Below, piece after piece: positions 14,793 through 21,913 of a stretch of 24,965 nucleotides of DNA (positions are counted from its first letter, which is position 1; each line of letters opens with the position of its first letter). The stretch is from IMG/VR virus record IMGVR_UViG_3300042934_001313, positions 1 to 24,965 of that record. One strand, 5' to 3'. The translations under genes and the position numbers were made by a program. The stretch comes from a virus. Under the pieces are notes generated by a model. The model had not been told where the DNA came from. It saw only the letters and a program-made list of their open reading frames with translations, and did no database searches.

Positions 14793-15650
14793 ATGGCAAA
14801 GAAAGCAAAGCGTTTTCGTATCGGGGTGGAAGGTGCCACCACGGACGGGCGCACCATCGAGCGCAGCTGGCTTGAGCAGATGGCGGCAAATTACAGCCCT
14901 GAGCTGTACACCGCCGTGATCAACATGGAGCACATCAAGGGCTACACGCCAGACAGTCCATTCCGTCGCTTTGGCGTAGTGGAAGCGCTGGACGCTGAAG
15001 AAATCAGCGATGGTCCGCTGAAGGGCAAGCTGGGGCTGTACGCCCTGATCAACCCGACTGACGAGCTGGTCACGCTGACCGGCACCATGCAGAAAATCTT
15101 TACCTCTATGGAAATCCGCCCGGAATTCGCGGACACCGGCGCGGCCTATCTGATTGGCCTGGCCGTGACCGACGATCCGGCCAGCCTCGGCACGGAAATG
15201 CTGCAGTTCAGCGCCAGCGCCGGGGCGAACCCGCTGGCAAACCGTAAGCAGCATCCTGACAACGTTTTCTCTGCCGCTGAAGAAACCCTGATTGAGTTTG
15301 AGGACGTGGCCGACGTAAAGCCCGCCCTGTTTACCCGCATCAAGGCGATGTTCAGCAAACAGCAGCAGACCGACGCGGCCCGCTTCAGCGACGTGCATCA
15401 GGCGGTTGAGCTGATTGCCACCGAGCAGCAGGACCTGAGCGCGCGCATTGAAACGGCGCTGAGCGAACAGGCCGACAGCCTGAAATCACATTTCAGCAGT
15501 GCGCTGGGTGAGGAAGTGCTGAAGCGCGAAAAGCTGCAGGCGGACTTTACCGAACTGCAGCAGCAGCTGAGCCGGGAAGATGGCCGCCAGCAGGTCCGCC
15601 CGCGCACGCAGGGTAACGGCAGCGGCGGCGAAGTGCGCACCGACTGCTGA
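14793..15650 (+). CDS. O: Capsid scaffolding protein and protease gpO
   Basis: A 285-aa protein like P2 gpO (284 aa), an internal scaffold and maturation protease. The serine protease triad is visible: Asp18 in TTDGRTIERSW, His47 in NMEHIKGYTPDSPF and Ser105 in KIFTSMEIRPEF (P2: Asp19, His48, Ser107). The second half (about 185-270) is a coiled-coil-rich scaffold (FTELQQQL). GGAG at 14781-14784 supports the ATG at 14793; the frame is open to 14643 but that part overlaps P. It begins the rightward late operon O to S. Confidence 0.96.
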   Translation: MAKKAKRFRIGVEGATTDGRTIERSWLEQMAANYSPELYTAVINMEHIKGYTPDSPFRRFGVVEALDAEEISDGPLKGKLGLYALINPTDELVTLTGTMQKIFTSMEIRPEFADTGAAYLIGLAVTDDPASLGTEMLQFSASAGANPLANRKQHPDNVFSAAEETLIEFEDVADVKPALFTRIKAMFSKQQQTDAARFSDVHQAVELIATEQQDLSARIETALSEQADSLKSHFSSALGEEVLKREKLQADFTELQQQLSREDGRQQVRPRTQGNGSGGEVRTDC

Positions 15651-15694
15651 TACAGCGGCGGCAAACCTTTTTAACGAACAGAGAAAGCGAAGCG

Positions 15695-16867
15695 ATGAAA
15701 AATACTACCCGTTTTAAGCTGAATGCTTACATGTCGGTGCTGGCAGAAATCAACAAGATTGATCTGTCCGCCCTGAACAGCAAATTCACCATTGAGCCGT
15801 CCGTGTCGCAGACGCTGGAAAGCAAAATTCAGGAGTCGTCCGCGTTCCTGCAGGCCATCAACATCATGCCGGTCAGTGAGCAGAGCGGCGAACGGCTGGG
15901 GCTGGGGATCGGCACCACTATTGCAGGCACCACCGATACCACCCAGAAAGAGCGCGAGCCGACCGATCCGACCTACATTGACGGCGACGGCTACAAATGC
16001 ACGCAGACCAACTTTGACACGGCGCTGCCTTATTCAAAGCTGGACATGTGGGCGAAGTTCAGCGATTTCCAGGTGCGCATCCGTGACGCCATCGTGAAGC
16101 GTCAGGCGCTGGACCGCATCATGATCGGCTTCAACGGCCTGAAGCGTGAGAAAACCTCCAACCGCGTGCAGAATCCGCTGCTGCAGGACGTGAACATCGG
16201 CTGGCTGGAAAAAATCCGCCAGGAAAAACCGGCGCAGGTGCTCGGTCAGCACATCGGTGACGACGGCAAGGTGGTGTCGGACAAAATCACCGTGGGTAAA
16301 AACGGCCTGTTCCGTAACCTGGACGCCGTCGTGATGGGTGCGGTATCGGAAAAAATCGGCGTCCAGTATCAGGACGACACCGAACTGGTGGTTATCTGCG
16401 GACGCCAGCTGCTGGCTGATAAGTATTTCCCGCTGGTCAATCAGAGCCAGCCCAACACTGAAGCGCTGGCCGCTGATCTGATCATCAGCCAGAAGCGCAT
16501 CGGCGGCCTGCAGGCGGTCCGCGCCCCGTACTTCCCGGCGAATGCGCTGCTGATCACCCGCCTGGATAACCTGTCCATCTACTGGCAGGAAGAAACGCGC
16601 CGCCGCTCGATCATCGACAACCCGAAACGTGACCGCATCGAAAACCTTGAGTCGGTTAACGAAGCTTACGTGGTCGAGGACTACGACTGTACCTGCCTGG
16701 TGGAAAACATCGAGCTGCTGGAGCAGGAGCCGGAGAAAGAGCCGGGCGAAATGAGCGAAGCGGAAATCGCACGCATCGCCGCCGTGGCGGCCAGCGTGGT
16801 GAAGTCCATGAGCGGCGCGGGTGACTCAACCGGCAGCGCTGGCGCTGACCAGAACGCCGGAGCATAA
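15695..16867 (+). CDS. N: Major capsid protein gpN
   Basis: A 390-aa HK97-fold capsid subunit. It follows P2 gpN (357 aa) through TRFKLNAYMSVLAEIN, FTIEPSVSQTLESKIQESSA, VVICGRQLLADKYFP, IISQKRIGGLQAVRAPYFPA and NAYVVEDY. In P2 it is cleaved near the N-terminus by gpO. The C-terminus (about 338-390) is a longer acidic, Ala/Gly/Ser-rich tail (EQEPEKEPGEMSEAEIAR) than in P2, perhaps exposed on the capsid. The start at 15695 gives the family N-terminus; only a weak AGAAAG lies before it. Confidence 0.96.
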   Translation: MKNTTRFKLNAYMSVLAEINKIDLSALNSKFTIEPSVSQTLESKIQESSAFLQAINIMPVSEQSGERLGLGIGTTIAGTTDTTQKEREPTDPTYIDGDGYKCTQTNFDTALPYSKLDMWAKFSDFQVRIRDAIVKRQALDRIMIGFNGLKREKTSNRVQNPLLQDVNIGWLEKIRQEKPAQVLGQHIGDDGKVVSDKITVGKNGLFRNLDAVVMGAVSEKIGVQYQDDTELVVICGRQLLADKYFPLVNQSQPNTEALAADLIISQKRIGGLQAVRAPYFPANALLITRLDNLSIYWQEETRRRSIIDNPKRDRIENLESVNEAYVVEDYDCTCLVENIELLEQEPEKEPGEMSEAEIARIAAVAASVVKSMSGAGDSTGSAGADQNAGA

Positions 16868-16870
16868 ACC

Positions 16871-17515
16871 GTGACTAATCCTTTCCGCGCGCATACGCGC
16901 TTTATTCAGGCACAGGAGGCTGCCCGGTCGGGCGGCAGTGGCCGCAGCACAAAGGGCTATGACCTGATGCTGCTGCAGCTGAACGAAGACCGCCGCCGCC
17001 TCAAGGGCATTCAGTCCAACGTCCGAAAGGCCGAAATCAAGGTGGAGGTGCTGCCGAAGTACGCCGCCTGGGCTGAAGGCGTGCTGAGTGCGGACGGCGC
17101 GCAGCAGGACGACGTGCTGATGTACGTGATGCTGTGGCGCGTTGACGCCGGTGACTATGCCGGTGCGCTCGCGATTGGCCGCCACGCGTTGAAGCACGGC
17201 TGGGCGATGCCGCTGGGAAGCCGCACCACGGCGACGGTGCTGGCCGAAGAAATTGCTGACGCGGCAAAGGCTGCCATCCTGGCAAAGACGCCTTTTGATC
17301 CGGCCCTGCTGCTGGAGGCGCTGGAGGTGGTCGACGCTCACGACATGCCCGATCAGTCGCGCGCCCGTCTGCACAAGTCCATCGGCTGGGTGCTGACGGA
17401 AAGCAGCCCGGCGTCCGCGCTGAACCATCTGAAGCACGCCCTGCAGCTGGACGATAAATGCGGCGTTAAAAAAGACATTGAGCAGCTGGAGCGGAAGATC
17501 CGTAACGCCAGCTGA
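16871..17515 (+). CDS. M: Terminase small subunit (endonuclease) gpM
   Basis: A 214-aa homologue of P2 gpM (247 aa), the cos-cleaving subunit that works with gpP. Shared stretches are DVLMYVMLWRVDAGDYAGAL, ALKHGWAMP, MPDQSRARLHKSIGW and CGVKKDIEQLERKI. It uses a GTG start 3 bases after N. The protein ends right after the conserved LERKI; the basic Lys/Arg tail of P2 gpM is missing. The operon runs on to L. Confidence 0.93.
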   Translation: MTNPFRAHTRFIQAQEAARSGGSGRSTKGYDLMLLQLNEDRRRLKGIQSNVRKAEIKVEVLPKYAAWAEGVLSADGAQQDDVLMYVMLWRVDAGDYAGALAIGRHALKHGWAMPLGSRTTATVLAEEIADAAKAAILAKTPFDPALLLEALEVVDAHDMPDQSRARLHKSIGWVLTESSPASALNHLKHALQLDDKCGVKKDIEQLERKIRNAS

Positions 17516-17614
17516 TAACCGGACGTGCCCACGCGCGGGGCGGCACGGGGTGGCGACAGGCAGCGCCGCATCAAAACCCCGTCCACCGCCCACCTATTCA
17601 GGAGTAACAGAGCA

Positions 17615-18079
17615 ATGGAATTTATCGCGCCACAGAAGGCGACGGCAGCGCCGGACATCATCCCCAATAACTCATTCTGGCCGGATGTCGATCTGGCGAA
17701 GTTCCGCAGCGTTATGCGCGTTGACGGCACCGTGACGCAGGAGCGTCTGCGTCAGGTGGTGCTGACCGCAATGGCAGAGGTCAACGCGGAGCTTTATCCG
17801 TGGCGTGAGCGGCAGGAGCTGGCCGGGCATAACGGCCTGGCCGACGTTCCGGCTGAGAAGCTGGCCGGTGAGAGCGTGCGACTGCATCACTACATGAATG
17901 CGGTGTGGTGCTGGACGCGCGCGGTGCTGAACGAGCGCTATCAGGACTTTGACGCCACAGCCTCAGCCGTGAAGCGCGGCGAAGAACTGAATGATGCCAG
18001 CGGCGACCTGTGGCGCGATGCGCGCTGGGCTATCAGCCGCGTGCAGGACATGCCGCACTGCACCGTGGAGCTTATCTGA
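17615..18079 (+). CDS. L: Head completion/stabilisation protein gpL
   Basis: A 154-aa homologue of P2 gpL (169 aa), which stabilises filled heads. Diagnostic segments: NNSFWPDVDLAKFRSVMRVD, LRQVVLTAMAEVNAELYPWR and LWRDARWAISRVQ. GGAG (17601-17604) before the ATG at 17615 sets the start; an upstream open frame to 17525 is GC-rich noncoding spacer. Its stop overlaps the X start by one base. Confidence 0.93.
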   Translation: MEFIAPQKATAAPDIIPNNSFWPDVDLAKFRSVMRVDGTVTQERLRQVVLTAMAEVNAELYPWRERQELAGHNGLADVPAEKLAGESVRLHHYMNAVWCWTRAVLNERYQDFDATASAVKRGEELNDASGDLWRDARWAISRVQDMPHCTVELI

Positions 18080-18282
18080 TGAAAGTGCGTGCGCAGCAGT
18101 ATGACACGGTGGACGCACTCTGCTGGCGTCACTACGGGCGCACGCAGGGGATGACGGAACAGGTGCTGCAGGCAAATCCGGGGCTGGCGGAGCACGGCCC
18201 CCTCTTACCGCACGGGCTGGAGGTGGAGTTGCCGGACGTGACAACGACGGCCACCGTGCAGGCCGTCCAGCTTTGGGACTGA
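18079..18282 (+). CDS. X: Tail protein gpX
   Basis: A 67-aa protein, the same length as P2 gpX. The sequence MKVRAQQYDTVDALCWRHYG followed by GMTEQVLQANPGLAEHGPLL and LEVELPD is a small LysM-like fold found in tail protein X; it is thought to act in tail assembly. The start sits in TGATG with the L stop, so it is translated by coupling. Confidence 0.93.
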   Translation: MKVRAQQYDTVDALCWRHYGRTQGMTEQVLQANPGLAEHGPLLPHGLEVELPDVTTTATVQAVQLWD

Positions 18283-18285
18283 ATC

Positions 18286-18498
18286 ATGTGGGAAAAAATC
18301 AGCACCTTTATCACCTGGTGCATGGCGGTAGTAATGGCGTGGCTGGGCGGCATGGACCTGAAGGACATGTCCACCGTGGCCGGGGTATTCATCGGCCTGC
18401 TGATGGCGCTTATCAGCTGGTACTACAAACACAAAACCTATCAGCTGCTGCTGAGCGGGCGCATCACACGGGGTGATTATGAATCTGCAGATCGTTAA
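18286..18498 (+). CDS. Holin (HP1-like class, two membrane segments)
   Basis: A 70-aa membrane protein with two hydrophobic segments, about residues 7-21 (FITWCMAVVMAWLGG) and 30-46 (VAGVFIGLLMALISWYY), and a charged C-terminus (HKTYQLLLSGRITRGDYESA). Size and layout match HP1-type phage holins rather than P2 gpY (93 aa), but it occupies the Y position. Holins set the lysis time by depolarising the inner membrane. For a SAR endolysin this also triggers its release. The 3' end overlaps the endolysin start by 20 bases. Confidence 0.85.
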   Translation: MWEKISTFITWCMAVVMAWLGGMDLKDMSTVAGVFIGLLMALISWYYKHKTYQLLLSGRITRGDYESADR

Positions 18499-18988
18499 GC
18501 GCTGCGCCGTGGGCGTGGTGCTGGCGCTGGCCGCCACCCTGCCCGGCTTTCAGCAGCTTCACACCTCCGTGGAGGGGCTGCGGCTGATTGCCGATTATGA
18601 GGGCTGCCGCCTGCAGCCGTACCAGTGCAGCGCGGGAAAGTGGACCGACGGGATCGGCAACACGTCCGGCGTGGTGCCGGGTAAGTCCATCACGGAACGG
18701 CAGGCGGCGGGAAATTTCATCACCAACGTGTTACGCACTGAGGCGGCACTGGCGCGCTGCGTGGCGGTCTCCATGCCGCAGCATGTTTATGACGCGCTGG
18801 TGTCGCTGGCGTTCAACGTCGGCACCGGCAACGTGTGCGGCTCAACGATGGTGGCGCTGCTGAAAAAGGGCCAGTGGCGCGATGCGTGTTATCAGCTGCC
18901 GCGCTGGGTGTACGTGAAAGGCGTATTCAATCAGGGGCTGGATAACCGGCGCGGGCGTGAACTGGCATGGTGCCTTAAAGGAATATAA
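18479..18988 (+). CDS. K: SAR endolysin (GH24 lysozyme), P1 Lyz-like
   Basis: A 169-aa muramidase that cleaves peptidoglycan. Residues 9-27 form a weakly hydrophobic, Ala/Gly-rich signal-anchor-release segment (CAVGVVLALAATLPGF). The catalytic pattern is E-8aa-C-5aa-T: Glu41, Cys50 and Thr56 (YEGCRLQPYQC, then WTDGIG). Cys9 in the SAR segment plus Cys43 and Cys50 reproduce the set that keeps P1 Lyz inactive in the membrane through a Cys44-Cys51 disulfide until isomerisation with Cys13. NVGTGNVCGSTM and NRRGRELAWCLKG are typical GH24 ends. The ATG at 18479 is preferred to the GTG two codons upstream. Confidence 0.93.
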   Translation: MNLQIVKRCAVGVVLALAATLPGFQQLHTSVEGLRLIADYEGCRLQPYQCSAGKWTDGIGNTSGVVPGKSITERQAAGNFITNVLRTEAALARCVAVSMPQHVYDALVSLAFNVGTGNVCGSTMVALLKKGQWRDACYQLPRWVYVKGVFNQGLDNRRGRELAWCLKGI

Positions 18989-18992
18989 GCGC

Positions 18993-19418
18993 ATGAAAAA
19001 TGTCGTCGTGATGGTTCTTTTTTTCCTGGGAATTGTGTTGTGGCAGTCGTGGAATCTGCACAACGCCTATCAGAAGATTCACGCGCATGAGGCAGTCATA
19101 GAAACCCAGGGCAAAAAGCTGAGCCAGAAAAACAGCCAGCTGATTGCCCTGAATATCCTGACGCAGACCAGCAGCCAGGCGCAGACGCAGCTTTACGCCG
19201 CCGCCGAACGCAACGGCCAGCTGCTGCGCGACCGGCAGAGAAAGATTGAGGAACTGAAACGTGAAAATGAAAACCTTCGCCGCTGGAGTGATACCGCTCT
19301 GCCTGATCCTGTTGTCCGGCTGCGCCAGCGACCGGCCCTCGCAGGTGGTGAATCTTACCGTCAGTGGCTGTCCGAAAATCACCCGTTGCCAGCTGGACCC
19401 GGCAGGACCGCGCACTAA
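18993..19418 (+). CDS. lysB: Inner-membrane spanin subunit LysB (Rz-like)
   Basis: A 141-aa protein of the same length as P2 LysB. It has one N-terminal membrane segment (VVVMVLFFLGIVLW, residues 4-17) and a long periplasmic coiled coil (about 25-95) with KIEELKRENENLRRW. As i-spanin it links to LysC to fuse the inner and outer membranes at the last step of lysis. AAGGA lies before the ATG at 18993, and the gene starts 4 bases after K. The P2 gene lysA, normally between K and lysB, is absent. Confidence 0.9.
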   Translation: MKNVVVMVLFFLGIVLWQSWNLHNAYQKIHAHEAVIETQGKKLSQKNSQLIALNILTQTSSQAQTQLYAAAERNGQLLRDRQRKIEELKRENENLRRWSDTALPDPVVRLRQRPALAGGESYRQWLSENHPLPAGPGRTAH

Positions 19419-19551
19419 CGGCGATCTTCTGGCACAGATTGAGGAAACAGAGGCCGCCTGGGCGGCATGTGCCGGTAAGGTCGATACCATCATCAGCTGT
19501 CAGGAAAAAGACAATGAACAAGCCGCAGTCCTTACGCAGCGCCCTGAATAA
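19261..19551 (+). CDS. lysC: Outer-membrane spanin lipoprotein LysC (Rz1-like)
   Basis: A 96-aa lipoprotein coded out of frame within the 3' half of lysB and running into R, the nested spanin arrangement of P2. The signal peptide ends in the lipobox LLSGC, so Cys21 (from the GTG) would be lipidated; the mature part holds SGCPKITRCQLDP and further cysteines (AACAGK, IISCQEK). GAGGAA at 19248-19253 is 7 bases before the GTG at 19261; an ATG at 19267 is the alternative. It is the o-spanin partner of LysB. Confidence 0.88.
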   Translation: MKMKTFAAGVIPLCLILLSGCASDRPSQVVNLTVSGCPKITRCQLDPAGPRTNGDLLAQIEETEAAWAACAGKVDTIISCQEKDNEQAAVLTQRPE

Positions 19552-19945
19552 GTCGGTCCCCTACGTGGCCAACAACCCGGATCGCCTGCACCTGTTCGTG
19601 GACAGCGGCCAGCTGATTGCCACGTCAGCCGCGTCCCTGTCGTGGGAGTACCGCTACACGCTGAACGTGGTGATCACCGACTTCACCGGCGATCAGAATT
19701 TGCTGATGGCACCGGTGCTTTTGTGGCTGCGGGAAAACCAGCCCGACGCGCTGCAGAACAGTGAGGCGCGTGAAAGGCTGTTTTCGTTTGAGGTCGATAT
19801 TCTGGCGAATGACCGCTGTGACATCAGCATGGACCTGAAGCTGACCGAGCGCGTGATAGCCACCATTGAGGACGGCAAAGCACGCATTGAGGCTATGCCG
19901 GAACCTGAAGTACCGGAGGAATTCTGGACGGTGAAGCATGGCTGA
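19514..19945 (+). CDS. R: Tail completion protein gpR
   Basis: A 143-aa homologue of P2 gpR (155 aa), needed for tail completion. Matches: MNKPQSLRSALNKSVPYVANNP, cut here as MNKPQSLRSALNK, then RLHLFVDSGQLIATSAASLS, YTLNVVITDFTGD and WLRENQPD. The C-terminus (EVPEEFWTVKHG) is shorter than in P2. The start lies inside lysC (38-base overlap) and the end overlaps S by 8 bases, so all are coupled. Confidence 0.94.
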   Translation: MNKPQSLRSALNKSVPYVANNPDRLHLFVDSGQLIATSAASLSWEYRYTLNVVITDFTGDQNLLMAPVLLWLRENQPDALQNSEARERLFSFEVDILANDRCDISMDLKLTERVIATIEDGKARIEAMPEPEVPEEFWTVKHG

Positions 19946-20381
19946 ACTGCATGAAGTGGATGCCTGGCTGGCTGCGCTTCTCTCACAGCTGGAACCGACA
20001 GCCCGGAAAAAGATGCTGCGCGAGGTGGCGCGCGACGTGCGCCGCATTCAGCAGGCAAACATCACAGCACAACGTTCCCCGGACGGCACCGCATGGGAGC
20101 CGCGCCGCGTCAGCGCCCGCAGCAAAAAAGGCCGCATCCGTCGCGGCATGTTTGCGAAGCTGAAAACTACAAAGTATCTAAAGGCAAAGACAGACGCAGA
20201 CGCTGCTGAGGTTGCCTTTATTCCGGGGGTGCAGAAGTTGGCCCGCGTTCACCACTACGGCCTGCGGGACCGGGTAAGCCGTCGCGGCCCGATGGTAAAA
20301 TATGCTGAACGTCTGCTGCTGGGGGTAAATACAGACGTTAGGAAAAAAATCGAGCATATACTAATGAGTTGGCTAGATTGA
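19938..20381 (+). CDS. S: Tail completion protein gpS
   Basis: A 147-aa protein like P2 gpS (150 aa). Matching parts are LAALLSQLEPTARKKMLREV, QRSPDGTAWEPR, SKKGRIRRGMFAKLKTTKYL and LARVHHYGLRDR. It acts with gpR at the head-proximal end of the tail. It is the last gene of the O-S operon and is followed within 20 bases by a hairpin terminator, after which cargo island 2 begins on the other strand. Confidence 0.94.
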   Translation: MAELHEVDAWLAALLSQLEPTARKKMLREVARDVRRIQQANITAQRSPDGTAWEPRRVSARSKKGRIRRGMFAKLKTTKYLKAKTDADAAEVAFIPGVQKLARVHHYGLRDRVSRRGPMVKYAERLLLGVNTDVRKKIEHILMSWLD

Positions 20382-20400
20382 GTAACTACTTTATTTTTAA

Positions 20401-20425
20401 CCCCCTCAGCCCTTAGCTAAGGGGG
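20401..20425. terminator. Hairpin between S and the 179-aa cargo gene (bidirectional terminator?)
   Basis: CCCCCT (20401-20406) pairs with AGGGGG (20420-20425), and the 14-bp palindrome CCCTTAGCTAAGGG (20410-20423) gives an alternative fold. It sits between two convergent gene ends with T/A-rich flanks, though neither side has a long T run. It probably insulates the late operon from the cargo. Confidence 0.6.
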
Positions 20426-20428
20426 GTG

Positions 20429-20968
20429 TTATTCAGCTTCTTTTTTTGAGTGCTTTCTTAATATAATATTAGACCAGTCTTCAAGGCTTCTATCATCGAT
20501 GCTCTTTGAAGGTGTATCAGACAAAAGCATCAAGACTTCACCATGAAGACTTTTTAATTTATCTATACTTAGGGACTCACAGTATAAACAAAATGAATTA
20601 ACTAATCTTTGACGATTTTTTTTGTCCAATAGCTCTGGGTTTATGTAATTCTGATTGAATAGAAATAACTTAACGTCACTTATGCCTTGAAGGTAATGCT
20701 TATCACTCAGAACGGATTTGATTTCTTTTATTAAATCCATTTTAGGTTGATGGTCTTTTTTCACACTGTTAGCACTTGCTCTATATTCTCTTCCTTTAGT
20801 CGGCCCAAGTTTTTTTTGGAAATCAGTCGCATCAGATAAAGAATTGACGAAATTTAGATCTTTTAGCTTATCCAAAGAATCGATGAAATCTTTTTCGCCA
20901 TACTTAGCAATGAGTGAAAAAATCTCAGCCAGTATAGTATAATATCTTTTTTCTTTGGTTTCACTCAT
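20429..20968 (-). CDS. 179-aa protein of unknown function, partner of the ParA-like ATPase (cargo island 2)
   Basis: I do not recognise this protein. It is AT-rich in sequence, lysine-rich and largely helical: YYTILAEIFSLIAKYGEKDF, FQKKLGPTKGREYRASANSV, DLIKEIKSVLSDKHYLQGIS and LINPELLD-like NYINPELLDKKNRQR. It has no membrane segment, signal peptide or obvious catalytic motif. It starts 1 base after the ParA-like stop codon with AGGG about 8 bases before its ATG, so it forms a two-gene operon. By position it could be the effector or adaptor of the ATPase. It is not a ParB: I see no ParB signature or helix-turn-helix. Confidence 0.7.
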   Translation of the reverse strand: MSETKEKRYYTILAEIFSLIAKYGEKDFIDSLDKLKDLNFVNSLSDATDFQKKLGPTKGREYRASANSVKKDHQPKMDLIKEIKSVLSDKHYLQGISDVKLFLFNQNYINPELLDKKNRQRLVNSFCLYCESLSIDKLKSLHGEVLMLLSDTPSKSIDDRSLEDWSNIILRKHSKKEAE

Positions 20969-20969
20969 A

Positions 20970-21815
20970 TTAAAGCCCTATTTTTTTTGCGAACTCATTA
21001 GCAAACTTTCTGAAATTAGCAGCTGAAGTGGACCTTGCATATGAAGTTCTAAAGATTGGCTTACCTTCTCTAGCACCTTTCGGGTATGATTTTGAATAAA
21101 GTATCTCAGAATCAAAGACATTCCAGCCATTTAATGATGCTAATTTTTTTACACTGGTTTTGGATTTCAATTCTTCAGGTTCATAACCTGAGCATGCATT
21201 AAACACAATCCCAGCCAATTGAAGCTTGGAGTCATCATGTTCACTTAAGAAATCATTCATTGAATTTACTAATAATGGCAAACCTATTGTAGACAAATAT
21301 TCAGGCTTAACAGGCACTAAAATATAATCACTAGCCAGATAAGCGGCTGTCGTTAGTATTGACTCAGTAGGTGCACAGTCTATTATTATAATATCGTACT
21401 TGTCCTCTACTTTTTTCAAAGCCTTTTTAAGTAATTCTACTTTTTGATTTGGGCTTTTAAGCGAAAGTGCAAGCTCGAGTCTGGAAGGCAATAGATCAAT
21501 ATATTTACCAGAAGTAAATGTTACCGCTCTCATTATCGCATCGGCTGTTTCAATTTTTTTTGGTTTACCTAAAGGAGTGCGGGTGTGCTGTTCAAATATT
21601 TCCCAGACGGTTGGCTTCCCTCCATCCAAAATATTCTCTTGGTATTTTTGAGTTCCTACCAAGTATTGACTTGAATTAAACTGGGGGTCTAAATCAACAA
21701 CTAAAACATTTTTGTTCCAATTATTATAACATGCATAATGCCAAGCTAAATTAATAGTAAGAGTAGACTTACCAACTCCACCCTTCATATTTATCAAAGA
21801 GATAACCTTCGCCAT
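20970..21815 (-). CDS. ParA/MinD-type ATPase (cargo island 2)
   Basis: A 281-aa deviant Walker ATPase. Motifs: KGGVGKST at 11-18 with signature Lys11 and Lys16, A' VVDLDPQFNSSQYL (Asp41, Asp43) and Walker B IIIIDCAPTES (Asp146). It has no N-terminal helix-turn-helix, as in small ParAs. Such ATPases form ATP-dependent dimers on DNA or membrane and position a partner. No ParB or parS-like repeat lies next to it, and a chromosomally integrated prophage has no need of partition. The ATG at 21815 is chosen for AAGGA just before it and a standard ParA N-terminus; the frame is open to 21893. The start region faces the V promoter. Confidence 0.85.
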   Translation of the reverse strand: MAKVISLINMKGGVGKSTLTINLAWHYACYNNWNKNVLVVDLDPQFNSSQYLVGTQKYQENILDGGKPTVWEIFEQHTRTPLGKPKKIETADAIMRAVTFTSGKYIDLLPSRLELALSLKSPNQKVELLKKALKKVEDKYDIIIIDCAPTESILTTAAYLASDYILVPVKPEYLSTIGLPLLVNSMNDFLSEHDDSKLQLAGIVFNACSGYEPEELKSKTSVKKLASLNGWNVFDSEILYSKSYPKGAREGKPIFRTSYARSTSAANFRKFANEFAKKIGL

Positions 21816-21848
21816 AGTTTGTTTCCTTACAGAGATATAGTCAATGAT

Positions 21849-21866
21849 TGTGTGATTAGCTGCACA
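21849..21866. promoter_or_regulatory. Ogr/Delta-type late activator site before V
   Basis: TGT (21849-21851), 12 bases, ACA (21864-21866), inside TTGTG...GCACAA, the same form as the P-O site. It should activate the V-H tail operon. Its centre is only about 56 bases from the V ATG, so the mRNA would start within a few bases of that codon. It also lies just upstream of the ParA-like gene on the other strand. Confidence 0.6.
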
Positions 21867-21913
21867 AGGCAGCATCATCGATTTTATTGTCAATGTCCAA
21901 TAGATTTTCAGTA

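Noticed and set aside
16826-17593. 255-aa leftward open frame over M
   Set aside because: Antisense shadow of the M gene; the M frame matches P2 gpM through its whole length.
10375-21815. The ParB-like protein of island 1 and the ParA-like ATPase of island 2 as one partition pair
   Set aside because: They are over 9 kb apart in separate insertions, each coupled to another gene. The ParB-like protein has the Srx-type EGNRR domain but no parS-like repeats lie near, and the prophage is integrated.
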